Of a DNA stretch of 64,000 nt, positions 26,480 to 33,746 are shown in pieces; within the stretch, counting starts at the first letter, position 1, and each line of letters starts with the position of its first letter. The notes beneath the pieces are model-generated. The model saw only the letters and a program-made list of their open reading frames with translations, was not told the origin of the DNA and made no database searches. The translations under genes were made by a program, and so were the position numbers. The DNA comes from Burkholderia puraquae (GTDB taxonomy: Bacteria > Pseudomonadota > Gammaproteobacteria > Burkholderiales > Burkholderiaceae). The DNA is taken from NCBI RefSeq assembly GCF_002099195.1, contig NZ_NBYX01000010.1, positions 124,001 to 188,000 of the forward strand, written 5' to 3'.

Positions 26480-28030
26480 TCAGTTCTTGGCCTTCGGCAT
26501 CTGCGACACGAGCGACAGCCCGATATCCATCCCTTCGACCTGGAAGTGCGGGACGATGAACAACTTGATCCGGAAGAAGCCCGGGTTATCCTCGATATCC
26601 TCGACCGTGACCTTCGCCTCGCGCAGCGGATGCGACGCCTGCAGCTCGTCACCCGGATCCTTCATCTCGGTCACGAGACCCTTGATCCAGCCGTTCAGCT
26701 CGAGTTCGAGCAGGCGGCGATCCTTGGTCGTGCCGATGTTTTCGCGCTGGATCAGCTTCAGGTAGTGCGCGATGCGCGACAGCAGGAAGATGTACGGCAG
26801 CCGGGCGTTGATGCGGCTGTTCGCGGTGGCTTCCTTGGTCTCGTACAGCGCCGGCTTCTGCGCCGAGTTCGCGGAGAAGAAACACGCAAAGTCGTGGTTC
26901 TTGTAGAACGACAGCGGGATGAAACCGAGATTCGCGAACTCGAATTCACGGGTTTCCGGGATCAGCACTTCGGTCGGGATCTTCGGCTGGTAGCCGGTGC
27001 CGAGGTCGTACAGGTGGACCGGCAGATCCTCGACCTTGCCGCCCGCCTGCGGCCCGCGAATCTGCACGCACCAGCCGTTGCTCACGAAGCTGCGCACCAT
27101 GTTCGCCGCGAACGCGAACGACGCATTCATCCACAGGTACTTGTCGTGATCGGGGCCCTTGACGGCCTCCTCGTAATTGAACGCACGCACCGGCGCCGTG
27201 TCCTTGCCGTACGGCAGACGGCCGAGCACGCGCGGCATCGTCAGGCCCACGTAACGCGCATCGTCGGTATCGCGAAAGCTCTTCCACTTGATGTATTCGG
27301 CGCGATCGAAGTAGTTGCCGATGTCCTGGATAGCAGCCACTTCCTCCATCGACTGCTTGCCGAAGAATGCCGGCCCGACCGAGCCGATGAACGGCATGTG
27401 CGCGGCGGCGGCCACCTTCGAGATGTTGCGCAGCAGCGCGATGTCCATCGGCGAATTCGCGAACTCGAAGTCGCTGATCATCGCGCTGATCGGCTGGCCG
27501 CCCGGCGTGTCGTATTCCTCGATGTACGTCAGTCGGTACAAGCCGCTCTGGATCAGTTCCGGCGTATCCTCGAAGTCGCGCTGCAGCGCGTCCTTCGACA
27601 CGTCCAGCACTTCGATGCGCGCGTTCTTGCGGAAATCGGTGCGGCTCACGAGCATTTTCAGGCCGCGCCAGCGTGCTTCGAGTGCCTGGAATTCCTGCGT
27701 ATGCATCACGGCATCGAGCTGGCGGCTGATCTGCCGGTCGATCTGGCCGATATGGAAATCGAGCAGCGACTTGTCGAGACGGTCCACCGGCTGGCGCGCG
27801 TTCGCGACGAGTTCCAGGAATGCGCCCATCCCGCGCGCGATGCGCTCATCGGCCGACGCCTCGGACAGCATGTCGTTGTCGCGGAATGCCTCGAGCGGGC
27901 GCGCTTCGCTGATCGGCTTCAGGTTGATCTTGCTGCACAGCGATGCATAGACGCTGTCGATATCCCCGTGCGGGGCATCCAGCACGACCGTTTCGGTCGC
28001 GCCGGTCTGCTGAGTTTCAGTGGATTTCAT
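26480..28030 (-). CDS. tssC: T6SS contractile sheath large subunit TssC
   Basis: This 516-residue sheath protein (VipB/ImpC/EvpB family) pairs with TssB. Diagnostic segments are FDRAEYIKWKSFRDTDDARY, GLTMPRVLGRLPYG and NGWCVQIRGPQAGGKVEDLP. The ATG at 28028-28030 has AGGAC upstream. It is 73 bases after tssB, in the minus-strand arm that begins there. Confidence 0.95.
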   Translation of the reverse strand: MKSTETQQTGATETVVLDAPHGDIDSVYASLCSKINLKPISEARPLEAFRDNDMLSEASADERIARGMGAFLELVANARQPVDRLDKSLLDFHIGQIDRQISRQLDAVMHTQEFQALEARWRGLKMLVSRTDFRKNARIEVLDVSKDALQRDFEDTPELIQSGLYRLTYIEEYDTPGGQPISAMISDFEFANSPMDIALLRNISKVAAAAHMPFIGSVGPAFFGKQSMEEVAAIQDIGNYFDRAEYIKWKSFRDTDDARYVGLTMPRVLGRLPYGKDTAPVRAFNYEEAVKGPDHDKYLWMNASFAFAANMVRSFVSNGWCVQIRGPQAGGKVEDLPVHLYDLGTGYQPKIPTEVLIPETREFEFANLGFIPLSFYKNHDFACFFSANSAQKPALYETKEATANSRINARLPYIFLLSRIAHYLKLIQRENIGTTKDRRLLELELNGWIKGLVTEMKDPGDELQASHPLREAKVTVEDIEDNPGFFRIKLFIVPHFQVEGMDIGLSLVSQMPKAKN

Positions 28031-28103
28031 CTCGGGTCCTGTCTGCGATCGAATCGCTACGATGTTGCGGAATGCGCTGAACGCGCGTTTTGCCCAGCGG
28101 CGT

Positions 28104-28616
28104 TCACGCATGCCCTTCCGGCTGCGTCGCGGCGGTCGCGATCTGTGCGAGTTCGCCGCGCAGCTTTGCGGACAGGCGATCGTCCTTCAGCACCTTCTCG
28201 AACTCGCGACGGAACGTGCCGTTGTCGAGCAGGTTGGATTTGAGGTCGCGCAGCAGATTGCGCATCGCGAGGAGCGCCTGGAGCTCGGGAATCTGGCGCG
28301 CGACCTGCTCGGGCTCGAAGTCCTTGATCGACCGGAACGACAGGTTGACGGGCAGTTCCGAACCATCGCCGGCCAGCGTGTTGTCCGCGGCGATTTTCAA
28401 ATCCGGCGCATAGTCGGCCAGGACGGCATCGAAGTTGTTCTTGTCGATGTTCACCTTCTTGCGCTCGGCGAGCGGCGCCTGCTCACGACCGGCACTGAAG
28501 TCGCCGGCAACCAGCAGCTTCAGGGGGAGCTCGACCTTTTTCTGCGCACCGCCCGTATGCAGATCGAGGGTGATCGACACCCGGCTCTTCGGGATCTCTC
28601 GTTGAAAGCTATCCAA
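28104..28616 (-). CDS. tssB: T6SS contractile sheath small subunit TssB
   Basis: This 170-residue sheath protein (VipA/ImpB family) shows KSRVSITLDLHTGGAQKKVE, LPLKLLVAGDFSAG and LSFRSIKDFEPEQVARQIPE. The start is an unusual TTG at 28614-28616, decided by a strong AAGGAG at 28623-28628 (six bases upstream) and by the normal family N-terminus. It is the first gene of the minus arm, so the control region lies directly upstream. Confidence 0.95.
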   Translation of the reverse strand: MDSFQREIPKSRVSITLDLHTGGAQKKVELPLKLLVAGDFSAGREQAPLAERKKVNIDKNNFDAVLADYAPDLKIAADNTLAGDGSELPVNLSFRSIKDFEPEQVARQIPELQALLAMRNLLRDLKSNLLDNGTFRREFEKVLKDDRLSAKLRGELAQIATAATQPEGHA

Positions 28617-28733
28617 TTCGTTCTCCTTATCTCAGGAAGCTTGAAGACTCCGCGACACGCACCCACGACTCACGGGTGCTCCGTCGTCCGCACCGCCCAT
28701 GCCGAACCCCGCAACGTGCATCGACGAACGACC

Positions 28734-28765
28734 GAGTCGGATATTCGCGGCCCGATATCCGACTC
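28734..28765. promoter_or_regulatory. Perfect 11-bp inverted repeat in the T6SS control region
   Basis: GAGTCGGATAT (28734-28744) and ATATCCGACTC (28755-28765) are exact reverse complements with a 10-base spacer. No T-tract follows on either strand, so it is more likely an operator or leader structure than a terminator. It is 118 bases upstream of the tssB start codon. Confidence 0.5.
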
Positions 28766-28945
28766 AGGCGGCAAAAAATATCATGGCCTTTATCGACGAG
28801 TAAACCCGGAATGCAAAAAATCCAAAATTAACGACGATACGATTTTTTATAATGAGATTCAGCCTATTTTTGCCCGACCTCCCGACGCAACCCGAAGCGT
28901 GCGCACACCATCCGTGACTGCTATCCAATAAAATTTATAGAACCG

Positions 28946-28966
28946 TATAAGCAATTGATTCTTATA
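28946..28966. promoter_or_regulatory. AT-rich quasi-palindrome in the T6SS control region
   Basis: TATAAG (28946-28951) and CTTATA (28961-28966) flank nine bases in the most AT-rich part of the region. It is a weak candidate for a regulator site or for H-NS-type nucleation. Confidence 0.3.
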
Positions 28967-29191
28967 AATAAATTCGAACATACCAAGGGCGAAGAATCTT
29001 GATAAAAAACCGCACCACACAACCCGAACGCCGAAAATAAAACCCGCCCGCATAATCTCAAAATAAATACATCATTTATCTCAATTAATCGACACTATTT
29101 TCAACAAATTCCAATTACCCGGGGTATACGAAATCGGAAAACGATGTATAGAATCGGCGCCTCATAATTCCTGGATCATTACGACCACACC

Positions 29192-30541
29192 ATGCGGATC
29201 GACAAACCGCTCTGGCATGAAGGGCTGATTCTTACGCAGCAGCATTTCCAGCAGCAGGAACGCTGGAACGGGTTCGCTATGCAACAACTGGCATCAGCAA
29301 TCGCCGTTGCGCCATGGGGAACACTGGGCGTCGACGTCGACGAAGAGGCACTGGCCTCCGGTCGCCTGAAGCTCACCCGGATGCAATTGCGCTTCCCCGA
29401 CGGCACGCCGATCGACACGACCGTCGCCGATGCGTTGCCGCCTGCGCGCGATCTCGCCGGCGAAATTCCTGCCGATGCCCAGACGATCGACGTGCTCGCC
29501 GCGCTCGCGTTGCCCGATGCGAACGGCAGCAACTGCCGCTTCGACGAAACGGCACTGGCCCGCCCGCGTCGCGCGTATCGCGAGTTCGTCAAGGTGACGG
29601 ATCTGAGCGGCGCAGGAGAGGCCGAAATCGCCGCCGAGCGCCACGCCGTGCGGCTGTTGTTCGGCTTCGAATCGCATGCGGACGACACCGTGTGCGCGAT
29701 CGCGCGCCTGAATCGCACGACGAGCGGCCGTTTCCAGGTCGATCGCGACTTCGTTCCGCCATGCCTGACGTTGTCCGGCCACGCGCTGCACATCGAACGC
29801 ACCCGGCGTCTCGCCGATATCCTCGCTGCCAAGAGCGCGCTGCTCGGCGCACGGCGCAGCGAGCGCATCGAGCAGGTGGCCGAATATGGCGTGGCCGACG
29901 TCCAGCTGTTCTGGCTCCTGCACTGCCTCCATCAGGCCTGGCCGCAACTGCGCTTCCTCGCGTCGCATCCCGGGCAACCGACCGATCGCCTGTATCAGGT
30001 GCTCGCCCAGTTGGCCGGTTCGTTGACCACCTTCTCGACGCGCGTCGCACTGACCGACATTCCGCCCTATGACCATGCACGCGCTCACGATGTTTTCGCG
30101 ACGCTCGAATCGCTGATTCGCGGCCTGCTCGACACGATCATCCCTTCGCGTGTCGTCTCGATCGGGCTTTCGCATACGACACCGACCACCTGGGTCGGAC
30201 AGTTCCTCGACGAACGCATCGTCGAGGGCGCGGCTGACTGGTATCTGTCCGTCAACGCAACGCTACCTGCGTTCGAACTCGTCGAACAGTTTCAGCGCCT
30301 GTGCAAGATCGGCGCGCCGGACGACGTCGAACACATCGTCAATTCCGCCGTGGCGGGCATCCCGCTCAAGGCGGTACAGCGGGTGCCCGGCGCCATACCG
30401 GTCCGGCTGGACAACCACTATTTCGCGCTCGATGCGCATGATGCCGCGCATGCGAGAATGCTCGCCGCTCGCGCGTGCCGGATCTATCTGCCCGCGTCGA
30501 TTTCCGACGCGTCGATCGAACTCTATGCGGTGCTGCGCTGA
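29192..30541 (+). CDS. tssK: T6SS baseplate protein TssK
   Basis: TssK trimers link the baseplate to the TssL/TssM membrane complex. The 449-residue protein starts with the hallmark PLWHEGLILTQQHFQQQERW. The usual middle and C-terminal TssK domains follow (GVADVQLFWLLHCLHQAWPQ, LPAFELVEQFQRLCKIG). It is the first gene of the plus-strand arm. Its stop overlaps the tssL start as TGATG. Confidence 0.95.
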   Translation: MRIDKPLWHEGLILTQQHFQQQERWNGFAMQQLASAIAVAPWGTLGVDVDEEALASGRLKLTRMQLRFPDGTPIDTTVADALPPARDLAGEIPADAQTIDVLAALALPDANGSNCRFDETALARPRRAYREFVKVTDLSGAGEAEIAAERHAVRLLFGFESHADDTVCAIARLNRTTSGRFQVDRDFVPPCLTLSGHALHIERTRRLADILAAKSALLGARRSERIEQVAEYGVADVQLFWLLHCLHQAWPQLRFLASHPGQPTDRLYQVLAQLAGSLTTFSTRVALTDIPPYDHARAHDVFATLESLIRGLLDTIIPSRVVSIGLSHTTPTTWVGQFLDERIVEGAADWYLSVNATLPAFELVEQFQRLCKIGAPDDVEHIVNSAVAGIPLKAVQRVPGAIPVRLDNHYFALDAHDAAHARMLAARACRIYLPASISDASIELYAVLR

Positions 30542-31296
30542 TGAATGCCATCGTCTCCACGCGTCACGAATCCGCGCTACTCGCGCGGGAGCCTTCGTCC
30601 GGTCACTCGCCTCAACCTTCGATGCGTGCATTGCTGCGCGATACGGCGCTACTGGTCTCCCATCTGTCGAATGGCGGCCAGATCGACAACCACGAAAGCC
30701 TGCGCCAGCAGTGCATGAGGCTCGTCGCGCAATTCGCGACTGCGCTCGATGCGCAAGGGGTCGCCGCCGACATACGGGACGACGCCGTCATCGCGCAGTG
30801 CGGACTGGTCGACGAAGCCGCACTGCGATATCTGTCGGCCTCCGACAAGGCACGCTGGGAGCAGAAGCCGCTGCAGGTCGACCGGTTCGGCATTCACGAC
30901 GCAGGCACGCGCATTTACGAACGGATCGAACACCGGATGCGAGAACCCGCACCGAACGTCGATCTGCTCGAATGCTACGCGGCCGTTCTCGGCCTGGGAT
31001 TCCGCGGCTGCTACGCTGCCCGCTCGGGTTCGTCTGCGGATGCCCATGACGGTGAAGCGAAGCGCCAGGCATTGATCGCGGCACTGGCGGCACGGATCGA
31101 TCAGTTGCGCCCGGCCGCCATGCCGGGATTCGTCACCGATCGCACGAACACGCGCCTGCTCGACCGGTTCAGGCATCTTTCGCCATGGGCGATCGCGGGT
31201 ACGGCCTGCGTCATCGCGCTACTCGTGTGGTTCGCATGGGATCGCATCCTCGATGCGGAACTCGCACAACTCGCTCAGAAAGCGAAACGACCGTGA
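30541..31296 (+). CDS. tssL: T6SS inner-membrane protein TssL
   Basis: This is a DotU/TssL-family component of the membrane complex. It has 251 residues: a cytoplasmic helical domain with the family pattern RDTALLVSHLSNGG, CGLVDEAALRYLS and LECYAAVLGLGFRGCYA, then one C-terminal transmembrane helix (about 217-236). The 3' end overlaps the next gene. No OmpA-like domain is fused, and a separate gene downstream supplies it. Confidence 0.92.
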   Translation: MNAIVSTRHESALLAREPSSGHSPQPSMRALLRDTALLVSHLSNGGQIDNHESLRQQCMRLVAQFATALDAQGVAADIRDDAVIAQCGLVDEAALRYLSASDKARWEQKPLQVDRFGIHDAGTRIYERIEHRMREPAPNVDLLECYAAVLGLGFRGCYAARSGSSADAHDGEAKRQALIAALAARIDQLRPAAMPGFVTDRTNTRLLDRFRHLSPWAIAGTACVIALLVWFAWDRILDAELAQLAQKAKRP

Positions 31297-33071
31297 AGTC
31301 GGATACGGATCTCCCGCCCGCAACGACACGCGCCGATTCCGACGCAGCACGCGCAGCGCTGGCCGGCCTCGGCTATCCGTTACGCACGGTCGTGACGGTT
31401 TCGGCCTCACCGGCGCTGGCCATCATCGGATGGGTTCTCCCCGTCGACCGCGGCGTCATGTGGGGACTGGTTACGACGGTCATCGTGTTCGCCATGCTAG
31501 TCGTCTGGCTGCATTCGCGCAGCATGGCTCGCACCCGCGAACGAAACGTGCACGCGATCGCACAACTCGGCGCCGCGACCGCCGACCTGCCTGTCGCATT
31601 GCGTACGAAAATGCCGCTCTCGCTCGTCGTTGGCGACGGTTTGCCCGCCCTGTTCGATCGCGACATGGCTCAATCGCGTTTCGTCCACGTCGGTGACGGC
31701 GCAATCTGGTTGCGAGCCGACCGGCCCCAGGATCTTCCCCGTCTCGCCGTCGCGGTCCGCCAGTGGCGCGACGGCCACGCCCCCGATTGTGTCGTGCTGT
31801 CGGTCTCCCCGTCCCTTCACGCGAACGACGGCACGCTGTCGCAGACGCTGCGCGTGATCCGGCAGGCCGTCGCCGATACGTCGCGCATGCTTGGCATGTC
31901 GTTGCCAGGTTACGTTGCGATCTATCAACGACTCTCGGACACGAGTCTTGCCGCGATGCCGGCAACCGGCGAATCGTCTTCCCGGTGGTATGGCCTGTCG
32001 GCTGGCTCGCCGATCACGAAAATGCACCGCTTCGACACAGCAATCGATGCAGCCGAAACGGATGCCCTCCATGCCGACGGAAGTCCGCAGGCCGCAGCAC
32101 GCGCCGCCGGGCTTGCGTCGATGATCGGATGGACGCGCCGGATCGTGTTCGACACGCTGACGGACCGCCGCCAGCCTGCGTCACCCTGGCCATTGTTCGG
32201 CGCCGGCTGGATCGACCATGGTCCGGCGACTGGACCCGGCAAACCGTGGGAACGTGAAGTTCGCGGCCTGACGGGTATCGCCCCGGCCGCACTATCTGCG
32301 TCGCCGCTGCCCTGGCCATTGCCGCAGCCGCTGATCGACGCGATGCCACGCCGATCGTGGCGATCGTCACGCATCACCGCCGTCGCACACGTCATTGCGA
32401 TCGTTGCCTGCGCGGCAATCGCCGCCATCTGCGGAGCCGCGAAGAACAACGATGTGTTGATGACCCGCATCGGCGAGCACCTCGACCGCTACAACCGTAT
32501 CCCCGCCACGCAGGACGCCGCGAAGCGCGACGCCCTCCGGTCCCTTGCATCGGACCGCGATCAGCTCGACCGATATGCGCGTGTCGGCGTTCCGCTTCGG
32601 CTGTCGTTCGGCACCTATCACGGCGCACCATTGCTGCCGGCTCTCAATGAGGCGATCGCCTCCTACGAACCGCCCCCGCCGCCGCCCGCCGTCGTCACGC
32701 TGGACAGCATGTCCCTGTTCGACAGCGGCAAAGCGCGGCTCAAGACGGGCACCACGCGCGCGATGGTCGATGCGCTCGACCTGATCAAAGCCCATCCCGG
32801 CAAGCGCGTACTCGTCGCCGGCTATGCGGACGATCAGGGCCGGCCCGACCGCAACCTGAAGCTGTCGATCGAGCGAGCGTCGGCCGTGCGCGACTGGCTC
32901 GTCGAGGCATCCGGCATCCCGCCGACACAGTTCGCGATCCAGGGCTACGGTGATACACGGCCGGTCGCGGATAACGCCACGCCGGAAGGACGAGCAAAGA
33001 ATCGCCGGGTCGAGATCACGCTCGTTCCCGATACACTGGTGCCAGCCGTCCCGACCGGTGCCACGAAATAA
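31293..33071 (+). CDS. OmpA-domain T6SS membrane protein (TagL-like)
   Basis: This is a 592-residue inner-membrane protein with a C-terminal peptidoglycan-binding OmpA domain, probably fixing the membrane complex to the wall as TagL does. The start is the GTG at 31293, overlapping the tssL stop. Two hydrophobic helices lie at about 30-70 and another near 355-375. The OmpA domain is at about 465-580, with LFDSGKARLK, VAGYADDQGRPDRNLKLSIE and GRAKNRRVEI. The long region between the membrane segments is unfamiliar and may be cytoplasmic. Gene order supports a T6SS role. Confidence 0.83.
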   Translation: MKSDTDLPPATTRADSDAARAALAGLGYPLRTVVTVSASPALAIIGWVLPVDRGVMWGLVTTVIVFAMLVVWLHSRSMARTRERNVHAIAQLGAATADLPVALRTKMPLSLVVGDGLPALFDRDMAQSRFVHVGDGAIWLRADRPQDLPRLAVAVRQWRDGHAPDCVVLSVSPSLHANDGTLSQTLRVIRQAVADTSRMLGMSLPGYVAIYQRLSDTSLAAMPATGESSSRWYGLSAGSPITKMHRFDTAIDAAETDALHADGSPQAAARAAGLASMIGWTRRIVFDTLTDRRQPASPWPLFGAGWIDHGPATGPGKPWEREVRGLTGIAPAALSASPLPWPLPQPLIDAMPRRSWRSSRITAVAHVIAIVACAAIAAICGAAKNNDVLMTRIGEHLDRYNRIPATQDAAKRDALRSLASDRDQLDRYARVGVPLRLSFGTYHGAPLLPALNEAIASYEPPPPPPAVVTLDSMSLFDSGKARLKTGTTRAMVDALDLIKAHPGKRVLVAGYADDQGRPDRNLKLSIERASAVRDWLVEASGIPPTQFAIQGYGDTRPVADNATPEGRAKNRRVEITLVPDTLVPAVPTGATK

Positions 33072-33085
33072 CACGCGTTTGGGTT

Positions 33086-33110
33086 CCCGAGGCAGTCGCC
33101 TCGGGTTTGT
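33086..33110 (+). terminator. Hairpin terminator or attenuator between tagL-like gene and hcp
   Basis: CCCGAGGC (33086-33093) pairs perfectly with GCCTCGGG (33098-33105) around an AGTC loop, followed by TTTGT. It lies 15 bases after the tagL-like stop and 56 bases before hcp, so it may give partial termination or stabilise a processed hcp transcript. Confidence 0.6.
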
Positions 33111-33165
33111 CAACGTCGGAATCCGGTTCCGGCGATTCGCAGTACGAAGAAGAAGGAGTGAACAA

Positions 33166-33651
33166 ATGGCAATTCCGGCCTACATGTGGCTCAAGGACGA
33201 CGGCGGTGCGGACATCAAGGGTTCGGTGACCGTCCAGGATCGCGAAGGCAGTGTCGAACTGGTTGCATTCGATCATGGCGTGCACATTCCGACCGACGGC
33301 AATACGGGCAAGCTGACCGGCACGCGCGTGCACAAGCCGATCACGCTGACGAAGGAGACAGACGCATCGACACCCTATCTGTACAAGGCCGTGACGAGCG
33401 GCCAGACGCTGAAGTCGGTCGAAATCAAGTGGTACCGGATCGACGACGCGGGCAAGGAGAAGGAATACTTCAACACGAAGCTCGACAACGTGAAGATCGT
33501 CGCGGTGAAGCCGAAGATGCTCGACATCAAGAACCCCGATTACGAGAAGCACAACCATCTCGAAGACGTCGAACTGCGCTACGAGACGATCACGTGGTCG
33601 TACAAGGACGGCAACATCATCCACAAGGACACCTGGAACGAACGTTCCTGA
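33166..33651 (+). CDS. hcp: T6SS tube protein Hcp (TssD)
   Basis: Hcp hexamers stack into the inner tube and are secreted. The 161-residue protein starts MAIPAYMWLKDDGGADIKGS and has IHKDTWNERS at its end, as in Burkholderia/EvpC-type Hcp1. AAGGAG (33153-33158) fits the ATG at 33166. Its codon use is strongly biased to the preferred C/G endings, which suits high expression. Confidence 0.96.
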   Translation: MAIPAYMWLKDDGGADIKGSVTVQDREGSVELVAFDHGVHIPTDGNTGKLTGTRVHKPITLTKETDASTPYLYKAVTSGQTLKSVEIKWYRIDDAGKEKEYFNTKLDNVKIVAVKPKMLDIKNPDYEKHNHLEDVELRYETITWSYKDGNIIHKDTWNERS

Positions 33652-33746
33652 TGGACTGAACGGCTGGCGGATTCCGTCGCGCTCGCGCGGCGGGAATTTC
33701 GCCGCTCCGGGCACCCGCCCTCCTCCCTTCCTGACCCGCTACCGAC

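Larger units (their letters stand above)
28617..29191. other. AT-rich divergent control region between tssB and tssK
   Basis: These 575 bases separate the two T6SS arms. About 28780-29170 is strikingly AT-rich against the GC-rich surroundings and holds no convincing gene. A 64-codon minus-strand frame at 28859-29053 has no ribosome site and was rejected. Two inverted repeats are listed separately. TATAGA (29147-29152) is a possible -10 element for tssK without a clear -35. AT-rich DNA of this kind is a usual target of H-NS-like silencers, an inference only. Confidence 0.6.

Noticed and set aside
26546..28243. Long plus-strand open frame opposite tssC
   Set aside because: Shadow frame produced by third-position GC bias; tssC is unambiguous.
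28859..29053. 64-codon minus-strand frame in the T6SS control region
   Set aside because: No ribosome site, AT-rich composition yielding hydrophobic residues by chance, and no family.
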